This document shows positions 54,721-64,000 of a stretch of 64,000 nucleotides of DNA, one piece after another. The notes beneath the pieces were generated by a model. The model saw only the letters and a program-made list of their open reading frames with translations, did no database searches and was not told the DNA's origin. The number at the start of each line of letters is the position of its first letter. Position 1 is the first letter of the stretch. The DNA is from Vombatus ursinus. Its lineage: Eukaryota; Chordata; Mammalia; Diprotodontia; Vombatidae. The translations under genes were made by a program, and so were the position numbers. Location of the stretch: positions 94,077,756-94,141,755 of the forward strand of contig NW_020954590.1 of NCBI RefSeq assembly GCF_900497805.2. The letters are read 5' to 3'.

Positions 54721-56768
54721 CCTTTTCTTTTTTTAAGATCAAGAAAAACATAACTACAACACTCTCAGGCCATCTGTCTTACTTGACTTCCTTTGTGACC
54801 CCTCTTGACGTTAAAGTTCTCAGGAAATACATGTATCATTCCTCCTAGATTGAAATGTAAACATTTAACCTTTATAAAGTCTCTTTTGTTTGCTCATTGT
54901 TTTGTTTTGTTTTTTAACCTTTAAATGTTTCTTTTAACCACCATGTTTCTATTTCAAAGTGTCCATTCAGCTCTGGTATTTTCATCAGGAATGAATGGAA
55001 GCACTCTATTTCATTGAAGTTTTATTTTTTTTCTCCTGTAGCTTTTATTGGGTAAGTTATTCTAATAATGTTATTCAATATACTTATATTTTCTGGGTAA
55101 GTTATTCTTGGATCTAAACCTAGATCTAAGCCTTTTGGAACAATGTGTTCCCCCCTTTCCATTACTTTATAGTAATACCAGTTAAAATTCTTTCTTTTTA
55201 GCTGCTTACAGTATTTTTTTCTTTGAACTGGAAGCACTGCATTTTAACTGCTCTGTTCCTGGGAGTTTTCATTTTAGGGTTTCTTTTGGGATAAGACCAA
55301 TGGATTCTTTTTATTTTTATTTACTCTCTTGTTCTAATACATATAGGCAGGTTTTTTTTCATGATTTCTTGAAATAGGATGTCCACATTCATTCTTTGTT
55401 CATGCCTTTCAAGAAGTCCAGTGATTCTGAAATAATTTCAGAAATAAATTCTGAAAATGAAATCATTTTCCAGGTCAGTTGTTTTTGCTATGAGATAGCT
55501 TACATTTTATTCTGGTTTAAAAATTATTCAACTTTGTTTTAATACTTCTTATTGTCTCATGAAATTATTAACTTCTGTTTGACCCATTCCGATTTTCAGG
55601 GAGTCTATCACTTGGGTAAAGTTTTATATTTCTTACTCTAAGCTTTTAATTCTTTTTCCAAGTCTTTCCTTTGTAAATCTCATTTATTTTCCAGTTTTTC
55701 CTCTAGAACTTTCATATCCTTTAACGTACACATATGTATGCAGACACTAGCTCTTTTAAAATTCTTCATCTATTTCTTATAAGAATTATAAATGATATTG
55801 TCCCAAAGCTGTGTTTTTCCTTTAAGACTTTGCTCATAGGTGTTTCAGAGTTAAACTCTTTAAGTTTGTGTCTTGAGTATCTCAGAACCATAATAGCTCT
55901 TCATTATTTTTTGTTTGCTCATTCTTCTAATCTTACTTTCCAGATTGTTACTTTGTGTTAGAGTCAGGCTAAGTCCACTTCTGGAAATACTATCACCATG
56001 GCTTTGTGTGGTTCCAGATGGCCTTATCTACTTTCCCTTCACTATATTCTCCAGGTATTGATTTCTGTGTTCTTCAAGGATCATAGAGGTGGCTTGGGCT
56101 ACATTTTTAGTGAATTCTCTGTGGTCTGTTTAAGGACATATTCTGATCTCTGCCCCCTTGGACTTTTAATGTTTCAGAATCCAATGTGGAACTAGGAAAC
56201 CCAGAAGCAAGGTTGCCCTTGATTAGAGTTCCAGTAGACGATGTCTGATTCAAGTAGATAAAGATCTATTAGCTTTAAGACTGAAAGTTTAGAGTTGCCT
56301 GATAACCTCTGTTCTGAATTTGGGGACTGAGTCTACAATTCTGATCTGAGTTCAGAGACGCAGTGCAGCTACTGCCACACTTTACCTTTTTTGAGCCTGG
56401 AAGCTGTTTCTTCTACCCTGCTCTGGAGTCAGAGCACAGTAACAAGCACCTTCTCTGTTCCTGGGGGCTGAGTATGTGATCCCCTTTCTGGCTCAGAAGG
56501 AAAGTACTTCAACTCTGTTCTGAGCTTCAGGTCTGGACCCATGATCCTGACCTGCTCCTGTTCCATAGTTCCTACCCTCTTCACTTTCCAGAGATCAAAT
56601 TTTTATTTGGGTTTCAAAAAAATCACCCAATATGATTGGGTTTTCCAAATTACTACCTGTTTTAGCACTCTTCTTAGCTCTCTATTGAAATAGTTGTGGG
56701 GTGGCCAGTGTTGGTGGAAACCTCCAGGGAGGTTCTTTCTCTTATCCATCATTTTGGCTGGACTCTCC

Positions 56769-57005
56769 CTTAAGACTTTCAAAAAGTTCTTTTTTCTTGA
56801 TTATACTATTGCCCTTGTATAAAGTGTTCTCTTGAGTCTGCTCATTTCATTATACATTATTTCATAATAACCAGAACTCTCTGAAATATCTCTTTTATCA
56901 GATTTTCCCATCCTTTAATATGCCATCACATTTATACACTGCAGTTTGTCCAGCCATTCCCCAATTATGGGATAACCTCCTAAGATTCCAGTAATTTTAT
57001 TTTCT
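56769..57005 (-). mobile_element. outer L1, part right of the nested L1
   Basis: Continues the 49040-49534 element: CTTAAGACTTTCAAAAAGTT, then TGTTCTCTTGAGTCTGCTCA, then GTCCAGCCATTCCCCAATTA (ORF2 C-terminus antisense). Confidence 0.85.
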
Positions 57006-57580
57006 TTTTTCTTTTTAATAAATCTTTGGTTTTGCTTGTTATATTTCCTCTCCAGTATCATCCTCCCTCTTAACCTATACTTTGTTCATTTCAGAGGAGA
57101 GAGGTCCATCTGATGCCTACTACCTGATCCCTTAACCCTTTCTTCATGTTTACATGCTTTTCTTCCCATACCTCAATTGGGACAAAAAGATAGATGGAAA
57201 TAAGTTCCACCTGTTATTTCTCCTTACTACATTAGTGTATTCCTTTTGCCCTCTCTTGTCTTTTCACCCTATCAACCTTAAGAACAGAACCAATCCACCT
57301 CCCCAACCTGGACCTGTTTTTCTTAACTTCTTCAATAGTCTTTGATGACTTTGAGGATCTAAAAGGATACTTGTTTCTTATTTCCCTACTAGAATGTTCA
57401 CATTACATTATTGCATAGGTTCTTCAAAATGCTCAAACAAACTTATTTTTCTAAGTTTCTCTAGATCCTTGGGTTTGTATTTCAAGTTTCCAATGCAGCT
57501 CTGGCCTTTTTGTCAGAGGTTGTTGAGAGTTCTCTCTTCCATAAAAAGGTCACTTCCACCTCCCCACCCCCCACCTTAGA
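57006..57580 (-). mobile_element. L1 inter-ORF/ORF1 fragment
   Basis: CCTCTCCAGTATCATCCTCC and TCTGGCCTTTTTGTCAGAGG match the inter-ORF/ORF1 layout at 54180-55010. It follows the outer L1 with most of ORF2 absent, so it is either an internal deletion of that L1 or a separate copy. Confidence 0.55.
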
Positions 57581-57599
57581 ATGATATTAATTTTACAAG

Positions 57600-57838
57600 G
57601 AGTTGTCATGTGAAAGAGAGTTTAGACTTATTCTCTTTGTCCCTAAAAAGGCAAACCAGTACCAATGGGTGAAAATGATAAAAAAATAAAGATAGATTTA
57701 AACTCAATATAAAAAAGTCCTCCTCATAATTATAATGACTGAAATGGAAATGGAGTGCCCTAGGATCTAGTGAGTTCCTGTCCCTCTAGGAATTCAAATG
57801 GAAGCTAGATAACACTTTTCAGGCTTATTGTATTTAAA
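57600..57838 (+). repeat. CR1/L3 LINE 3' region
   Basis: GTCATGTGAAAGAGAGTTTA, then ACCAGTACCAATGGGTG, then GATCTAGTGAGTTCCTGTCC. Confidence 0.7.
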
Positions 57839-57839
57839 G

Positions 57840-58225
57840 AAAAGAAAAGCAGAGAAAACTAGCTTTTGCAAGGGGGAACTATATGACTCATAAAACGAAC
57901 TAAAACTCTCAGATTGTGTGATTCCATGAATCCCTCACATGAGCATCCACTGATCCTTCCTTCAGACATCCTCTGCCTTTAAGTTTTTTATCTACAATGT
58001 CAAATAAAATTTTCTCACACGAACCATTTTTTAGGAGGCCTCAATACCCAGCACAATCTTGGGCATATAGTACTTAGCAAGTATTGGTTAATTATTGATT
58101 GAGTCAAGTTGTGAAAAAAATGAATAATTTTCCTACTTCATAAATTTTTAAAAATTTGAAAGTTTTAAAAAGAATTAATCTACATGGTATTTTTAAAAAT
58201 GATACCCAAATTCCAGGTCAAGAAA
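57840..58225. other. unassigned with an L2-like scrap
   Basis: 58040-58110 (TTGGGCATATAGTACTTAGC) resembles an L2 tail. The rest is not recognised. Confidence 0.4.
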
Positions 58226-58227
58226 GA

Positions 58228-58352
58228 TAGGATCGGAGATTTAGGTTGGAAGGGACCTTGGAGCCCATCTAGTACAACCCATTCATCTTACATATGAGGA
58301 ACCTAAGACCCAGAGAGATGGAGTGAGGTGACTAAAGTCAAATAAGTAATAT
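58228..58352 (+). repeat. CORE-SINE (MAR1-like), left part
   Basis: GATTTAGGTTGGAAGGGACC, then AACCTAAGACCCAGAGAGAT. Cut off by the SINE at 58354. Confidence 0.75.
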
Positions 58353-58353
58353 T

Positions 58354-58598
58354 TGGGCAGCTAGGTGATGCAGTGGATAGAGTGCCAGGCCTGGAGTCAG
58401 GAAGACCTGAGTTCAAATCCAACCTCAGGTCACCTGTATGACCCTGGACAAGTCACTTAACCCCATTTGCCTCAGTTTACTTATCTGTAAAATGAGCTGG
58501 AGAAGGAAATGGAAAACAATTTTAATATCTTTGTCAAGAAAATCCCAAATGGGGTCATGAAGAATCAGACATGACTGAACAGTAATAACAGCAACAGA
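58354..58598 (+). mobile_element. tRNA-headed marsupial SINE, long form
   Basis: GGGCAGCTAGGTGATGCAGT head, GAGTTCAAATCC, then AATGGGGTCATGAAGAATCA and an AACAGCAACA tail. Confidence 0.9.
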
Positions 58599-58599
58599 G

Positions 58600-58955
58600 C
58601 TACACTTCTCTCACTACAAACCCCGTATTCATTCCAATGTACCTTGATAACAGAATTAAAAATATTTCTAGTCACAAGATCAACTTTCCTAGTAGAAAAA
58701 CTGTTATCCAGGGTATTCATAGCAGACTATGAAACTTTCCCCCACCCCACTCCTCCAGGACATCTATTTGAAACACAAATTATAGTGTTGTTATCATTTA
58801 CTGTTTAATATTTAATGGATGAAATTCCATTTGTAATTAACCTAATGTTAATAGATGTCATTTACATAGCCAATTATATTAGTTATCTTAATTGAAATTT
58901 AGAACATGCATTATTTCCCCCATCATTAGGAAGTAATTATTTAGTTAATCTTAAA
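58600..58955. other. AT-rich stretch with TAATTA-like motifs
   Basis: 58770-58955 is dense in ATTA/TTAAT motifs and matches no repeat in the window. It could be ordinary AT-rich DNA or a conserved non-coding element. Confidence 0.3.
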
Positions 58956-58959
58956 ACAG

Positions 58960-59190
58960 TTCACAGATTTGGAATGGCCCTTAGGTATTATCTAGTCCAA
59001 TAACCTCATTATATAGATGAGGAAACTTAGGTCCGGAAAGGTTAGGTGACTTCTTATCTAGAAGTTAAATATTTAGAAGGTATTTGAGGTAAATACCTTA
59101 TTTAGAAGATATTTAGAAACAAAGATGAGATTTGAACTCACTCATGACACCTGTTCCAATGTGCTGTCCACTACAGTATGCTGCCTTTTC
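58960..59190 (+). repeat. CORE-SINE (MAR1-like) with internal duplication
   Basis: CACAGATTTGGAATGGCCCT, then GATGAGGAAACTTAGGTCCG, then ACTACAGTATGCTGCC. TTTAGAAG-ATATTT units are repeated at 59080-59120. Confidence 0.65.
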
Positions 59191-59219
59191 TTAACCACAT
59201 ACTCAGTATGAATGAATGG

Positions 59220-59338
59220 ATGAAAACTCATTTAAAAAGCATCATTATGGGTAAAGCGCCAAACCAGGCACTGAGGATACAAGCAGAAAAATGAGGTAGT
59301 CTTGTCTCACAAGGAGCTCACATTCCAATAAGGATATA
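59220..59338 (+). repeat. ancient interspersed repeat (GCACTGTGCTAAGC family)
   Basis: AACCAGGCACTGAGGATACA, then CAAGGAGCTCACATTCCAAT. Confidence 0.65.
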
Positions 59339-59364
59339 TTCTCTCTCTCTTCTAAATCTTCACA

Positions 59365-59515
59365 GATATTATATATATATAGTCACATATATAAATATAT
59401 GTATGTACACATATGTATATTCATGTACACCCATGTATTCTATGTATTGTATATGTAGGTACATATGTATACATATATGTGTATATACATGCACACATAT
59501 ACACATATAGTTTCA
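59365..59515. repeat. (TA)n/(ACATAT)n microsatellite
   Basis: Alternating TATA, ACATATGTATAC and TGTATATAC units, rich in short palindromes. It directly abuts the pseudogene's truncated end. Confidence 0.92.
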
Positions 59516-59523
59516 GTTATAAG

Positions 59524-59750
59524 TCGGATGGAAGGTCTCTTAGGCTTTAGGTTGCAGTAGCAAAGCTGGTAATGCATCTTCTTTATTTCTGCTGTTAAAA
59601 TCATATCCATTTCTGATGTTGAGCCATTTAACAGTGTTAAGAACTTTAGTATTAAGAATTTTCTTTTCTGGGTCTACAGTAGCTGTGGCTGCCAAGGAAG
59701 CAAAGGCAATAGCACTTGCAGAAGCAATTGCCAAATCCCACATCTCCACA
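59524..59750 (-). pseudogene. YBX3: YBX3-like processed pseudogene fragment
   Basis: A 69-codon frame on the minus strand (59749-59540) aligns with the Y-box protein cold-shock domain and the Ala/Thr-rich stretch before it. [15 protein letters not shown] corresponds to [24 protein letters not shown] to FNVRNGYGF, and SRN-KED to NRNDTKED, while [11 protein letters not shown] resembles the YBX3 linker ASLATAAGSEDA more than that of YBX1. Y-box proteins bind RNA and DNA through this domain. Here the two residues after RN are lost, the RNP core is altered, and homology fades after KED. The domain is split by introns in Y-box genes but continuous here, so a retrocopy is likely. Only about 43 residues align; the rest is truncated at the TA microsatellite. 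Family sequence is from memory. Confidence 0.6.
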
Positions 59751-59998
59751 ATAGATTGTGCCTTTAGGATAAAGTATGAGGGAGGTGGTCTGGAATAAGC
59801 TAGGGGGTGCTTCTACTCTGGCCTCTGGGGCTTATCTGACCAACACTGGGAGCTTTTTAACAATTGGTTTGTCGTTACAGCAGAGATTGCAGGCCTCTTT
59901 CTCTACAAGAGTTGCTTCCTTCCAGAATGGTTCCAGGGGGCTAGCACATTTTGGTGGTGGTCAATCAATATGTCAATTAACTGATCAGGGTTAATCAG
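59751..59998. other. unassigned upstream of the pseudogene
   Basis: GC-richer than its surroundings. It may be further retrocopy sequence, but I could not align it to a Y-box N-terminus. Confidence 0.35.
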
Positions 59999-59999
59999 A

Positions 60000-60170
60000 C
60001 TCACAGAATCTTTGAATTGACAGGGACAATAGAGATAATTTGATCTAATCCTCTATTTGATGCAGAAATTCTGTCTGCAACATACCTAAACAGGATCAAC
60101 TAACCTTAGCTTGAACATCTCAAATAATAGGAATCATCCTACTCCTATTTCAGATATCTTTAATTGTATT
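60000..60170 (-). repeat. CR1/L3 LINE 3' end
   Basis: CTCACAGAATCTTTGAATTG, then TTGATCTAATCCTCTATTTG, then CATACCTAAACAGGATCAAC. These are the antisense last blocks of the family. Confidence 0.6.
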
Positions 60171-60184
60171 TCATATATTGAACC

Positions 60185-60335
60185 AAAAAGAGGAATGATG
60201 GTATAATGAAGAAAGGGCCAATCTTGGAGTCAGGAATACTTTAGGTTAATTCTGTTCTTGCTTCTGACACATATTAGTTGTGTGACCATAGGCAAGTCAA
60301 TCAACTTCTCAGTTCCCCCAGCAAAGTAAGTTCCC
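60185..60335 (+). repeat. MIR-type CORE-SINE with a small tandem duplication
   Basis: CCAATCTTGGAGTCAGGAAT, then TAGTTGTGTGACCATAGGCA. A GTTCCCCCAG-AAG unit is repeated at 60310-60345. Confidence 0.65.
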
Positions 60336-60339
60336 CCAG

Positions 60340-60688
60340 TAAGGCTAAAGTTATCTGATATGCTGATGACAAGTGGAGGGAGTTTTCACACTAGAAGCTC
60401 TTTATACTGATGAAATGACAGGCCAAAATAAAAAAAAAAGGAAAATAAAGAGCCAAAATCTACCTCTCTGTAACTTCAATGCATCTATCTTATCTCTTTT
60501 CTCCGAAGTGACACAAAATTAAGACATTTGCCCACCTTCAACCATTTGGTGTTACTCCTTTTCTCCATGATAAATCACTGACCACTTGAAGTTCAATAAT
60601 TATTTCCCTGTATGTTGGATTCCCTATACTTTATAATTCATGTTAACCAGGCAAATGTATGTGTGAGCTTTTACCATCTTATCACCTA
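60340..60688. other. unassigned, no gene seen
   Basis: No repeat or exon identified. Confidence 0.4.
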
Positions 60689-60689
60689 T

Positions 60690-61215
60690 CTTGCCTTTAA
60701 TTCCTATTTATCAAGCATTTATTGTTTCCAAAGCATTATACCAGTCTTGGGGTGTTACAGCTTTAAAAAAAAACAAAACTCAGAGTGCCTTCTCTGAAGG
60801 AAACTTACAAGCCTTAAAGGCACATTCAAACTTCAGTTTATAAATTTCAATACATTTATTTTATTATCATTAATCTCAGAAGGTCATTAGATATACATGG
60901 ATAACTATAATTCAGAATATTAGAGGATGAGGATACTGGGGAGCTATAAAACAACAGGCTATAAGAAGTCTGAGGAGAAAGGTCATTCCTAACTGAGGAA
61001 ATCCAGGAAATTTTCCTACAGGAAAGAATATTTAATTTGGGCTTCAAAGAATGGGTTAGGCATTTAACAGGTAAAAATCAGGAGCACATGATTCTAGGAA
61101 CAGGGAACATCAGAAGTAAAGACAAAGGGGTAGGGAAGTGAGATGTGTCTGTTTGGAGGACAAACAGTTGAAGATCAGGGAGATTATAAAGGTGTAGGAT
61201 ATCTAGTTTTAGAAA
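60690..61215 (+). repeat. ancient interspersed repeat (GCACTGTGCTAAGC family)
   Basis: ATTTATCAAGCATTTATTGT, then TTAATTTGGGCTTCAAAGAA, then GATTCTAGGAACAGGGAACA. Degenerate long copy. Confidence 0.5.
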
Positions 61216-61219
61216 AATT

Positions 61220-61674
61220 TTGACAAAATTTTGTGTGCTCTCCTTATGGATAAAAAAAGACACATTGGGGCTGGAAAACAGAAGAGTTATTTGGTTGGGA
61301 TTGGCTACATAACCTGATGCAAAGAGTAGGTAATTGCTTCAATATTTAGATTCTCCTCAACAGCGGTACTTCCTCTGCCTATACATATTGTGCTCTGTCA
61401 ATGCCTGTTCATTGCATGATTTTCTTGTCAATGATCTCCCATAAGCCTTCCACTGAAGGTTCTCCTCACTCCAGGAAGCTGGGGATCTTCCTTTAAATGT
61501 CATAACATAGTCTAGATGAAAATGGAGCACTCAGTCTGTCCACTGGCTGTACTTGATTCTTAATATATAACGAGTCTTTTTTTCTTTTTTGGTCATACAT
61601 AGATACTCCAAAATTCTTGATTGTTAGTATGGGGCAGTTCGACATGCATCTGTCCAATGTGGTTTATATGATAC
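61220..61674. other. unassigned, no gene seen
   Basis: No repeat or exon recognised. It ends at the duplicated L1 target. Confidence 0.4.
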
Positions 61675-61689
61675 TCAGGGTTAATTCTT

Positions 61690-63302
61690 TTTTTTAAAAT
61701 TTTTATTAATTTATTTTGATTTATCAACAATCACTTCCATAAGTTTTTGAGTTTTAAATTTTTCTCCCCTTCACTCCCCAAGACAGTACACAATCTGATA
61801 TAGACTATACATATACATTCCTATTAAACATATTTTAACATTAGTCATATTGTAACGAAGAATTAGAACCAATAGGAAGAACCACAAAAAAAGAGGAAAC
61901 AAAACAAAACAGAAGAAAAAAATAGCAAAAAGTATGCTTTGATCTGCATTCAAACTCTATAGTTCTTTCTTTGGATGTGGATAGCATTTTCTATCATGAG
62001 CCTTTTGGAGATGTCTTAGATCCTTGCATTGCTGAGAAGGGCTAAGTCTATCAAAGTTAGTCATCACGCAACCGTGGTTGTTACTATGTACAATGTTCTC
62101 CTGTTTATGCTCACTTCACTCCGCATCAGTTCATACAAATCTTTCCAGGTTTTTCTGAAGTCTGCTTATTCATCATTTCTTATAGCACAATAGTATTCCA
62201 TTACATTCATATACCACAACTTGTTCAGCCATTCCCCAATTGAAGGGCATCCCCTCAATTTCCAATTCTTTGCCACCACAAAAAGAGCTGCTATAAATGT
62301 TTGTACATGTGGGTTCTTTTCCTATTTTTATGATCTCTTTGGGACACAGCCCTAGAAGGGCTATTGCTGGGTCAAAGGGTATGCACCTTTTTATAGGCCT
62401 TTGGGCATAGTTCCAAATTGCTCTCCAAAATGATTGGATCAACTCCACCAACAATTAGTGTTCCAATTTTCCCACATCTTCTCCAATATTTATCATTTTC
62501 CTGTTTTGTCATCTTGGCCAATCTGACAAGTGTGATGTGGTACCTCAGAGTTGTTTTGATTTGCATTTCTCTAATCAATAGTGATTTAGAGTATTTTTTC
62601 GTATGGCTATAGATGGCTTTAATTTCTTCATCTGAGAACTGCCTGTTCATATCCTTTGACCATTTATCAATTGGGGAATGACTTGTACTCTTATAAATTT
62701 GACTTTATTCTGTATATATTCTAGAAATGAGGCCCTTATCAGAAACATTGGTAGAAGAAATTCTTTCCCAGTCTTCTACTTCCCTCCTAATCTTGGTTGC
62801 ATTGGTTTTGTTTGTGCAAAAACTTTTCAATTTAATGTAATCAAAATTATCCATTTTGCATTTCATATTGTTCTCTATCTCCTGTTTGGTCATGAATTCT
62901 TCTGTTCTCCATAAATCTGATAGTTATACTATTTCTTGCTCTCCCAGTTTGCTTATAGTATCAGCCTTTATATTTAAATCATAAACCCATTTTGACTTTA
63001 TTTTGGTATATGGTGTGAGATTTTGATCTATGCCTAGTTTCTGCCATACTCTTTTTCCAGTTTTCCCAGCAGTTTTTGTCAAATAGTGAGTTCTTATCTC
63101 AGAAACTGTGATCTTTGGGTTTACCAAATAGTAGATTAGTATAGTCATTTACTACTGCATCTAGGATACCTAACCTATTTCACTGATCCACCACTCTATT
63201 TCTTAGCCAGTACCAAGTACTTTTGATGATTGCTGCTTTATAATACAATTTAAGATCTGGAAGGGCCAGGCTGCCTTCCCCTGCATTTCTTTTCATTAGT
63301 TG
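61690..63302 (-). mobile_element. 1.6-kb 5'-truncated L1
   Basis: 3' UTR on the left, then ORF2 C-terminal region. Minus-strand frames show IWNYAQRPIKRCIPFDPAIA, then CPKEIIKIGKEPTCTNIY in one frame and IREMQIKTTLRYHITLVR in another, so ORF2 is frameshifted. The target-site duplication TCAGGGTTAATTCTT is exact at 61675-61689 and 63303-63317. Confidence 0.93.
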
Positions 63303-63317
63303 TCAGGGTTAATTCTT

Positions 63318-64000
63318 GAGAAATTATACCATTCCATGACTTTTGGCTATACAAAATCATCAAAAGAACATGATTGTTGAAGAAAATAGGCGTTCTTCTG
63401 CCCAGTGGCACCTAGCAGTACAAATGTTGGAGCATGCATCCCTAATATATGTATAACCCTTCTTAGGGTCACAAAGGAGATATGTTTGCTGGAGATGGAC
63501 GCCTGCTTATCAAGATGAAAATTCCTGTGTTCCTTGCCTGAACCTCTCAGGGAGTTAGTTAATCAACTCAGCCAAACTTGACTAACAAGCCTGCCCTCTT
63601 ATGCAGAGGGAAGGGAAGGTAGAAGGCACATCTCAATTGAATCACTGGAAAAGCAGGGGTGGCTTGATGTTACCATGCCAGATGGGGTAAGGGGAAAACA
63701 TAAACAATAAAGAAGGAAGCATCCTGGGAAGTAGCACAAATATCAGAAGAGCAGAAATTTCACCATAAATGTAGAAGTGGATAGCACCAGACACTGGGGT
63801 CATGTGGCAAGTTCTTCCACATCATGGGGTACAGCCCCCATCTGATGATTCATCTTTCCTTCCCTTTGTTCCTGGAAGAGGCATGATTGTCTTCCGATGT
63901 CTTTTTTTAAGTGTTTGTTTATTTTCTGTGTTAAAGCTAATATCACTAAATATTATTAATCATAAGAGTAAGAGATAAGCCTTTGCTCAAGTAGAAGATT
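63318..64000. other. unassigned to window end
   Basis: No repeat family or exon recognised in the last 0.7 kb. Confidence 0.4.

Larger units (their letters stand above)
49535..56768 (-). mobile_element. full-length, inactive L1 nested in another L1
   Basis: Reading on the minus strand: the 5' end at 56768 starts GGGAGAGTCCAGCCAAAATG, like other L1 5' ends, then a 5' UTR to about 55990. ORF1-derived sequence follows (about 55990-54860), then an inter-ORF region (about 54560-54145), ORF2 endonuclease (about 53850-53200), reverse transcriptase (about 52900-50900), the Cys-rich C-terminus (to about 49800) and a 3' UTR. The second Asp of the FADD catalytic motif reads His (51451-51462 encode DHIM), and no long frame survives. 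CTTAAATCTTT (49523-49533) and CTTAAGACTTT (56769-56779) are its duplicated target. It spans 7.2 kb, about 6.3 kb without later insertions. Confidence 0.88.

Noticed and set aside
1-64000. CRISPR-like spaced repeats, operon-like gene runs or a mobile defence system
   Set aside because: All recurrent units are vertebrate interspersed repeats or microsatellites; nothing shows regular spacing or clustered coding.

Overview
The window is vertebrate nuclear DNA from a marsupial. The basis is the density of a tRNA-headed SINE with the A-box-like TGGCACAGTGG and B-box-like GAGTTCAAATC motifs (WSINE/WALLSI-type; family name from memory). Alongside it are CORE-SINEs (MIR/MAR1-like), L2 and CR1/L3 LINEs, an RTE-tailed element and several L1 lineages of marsupial type. 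The sequence is AT-rich and CpG-poor, with many microsatellites and two runs of N inside microsatellites (1079-1088, 47397-47496). It cannot be placed to species by eye. It reads as intergenic or deep intronic DNA: no confident host exon, RNA gene, CRISPR array or operon is visible.

Layout. 1-15 kb: SINEs, CA and CT tracts, an L2 split by an LTR-like insertion (1551-2384), a CR1/L3 remnant (3735-4670), a short L1 with target-site duplication (7645-8379), a plus-strand L1 3' end (13640-14280) and one candidate single-copy exon (14850-14975, minus). 15-30 kb: SINE-into-SINE nesting (17617-18143), a 256-bp L1 with a perfect 17-bp duplication (20707-20962), an RTE-tailed element (22705-23191), a 172-bp inverted repeat around a CR1/L3 piece (24602-25156), a rearranged local duplication (26759-28119), and a rearranged L1 (28171-29770). 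30-49 kb: SINEs, L2 pieces, CR1/L3 pieces, a 93-bp L2 segment copied into an L1, a 31-bp tandem duplication, and a 599-bp Tigger-like DNA transposon with TA flanks (41948-42546). 49-57.6 kb: a full-length, inactive L1 inserted into the 3' end of another L1 and itself carrying four SINEs. 57.6-64 kb: CR1/L3 and SINE remnants, a YBX3-like retropseudogene piece (about 59524-59750) and a 1.6-kb L1 with a 15-bp duplication (61690-63302).

There are no cooperating genes to describe, and I did not find a previously undescribed functional system. The points most worth checking are the candidate membrane-protein exon, the YBX3-like pseudogene, and local rearrangements whose copies are more alike than independent insertions of such old families should be. 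Family names are from memory of repeat consensus sequences. Boundaries are by eye, exact where a target-site duplication is quoted and otherwise good to roughly 10-30 bases.
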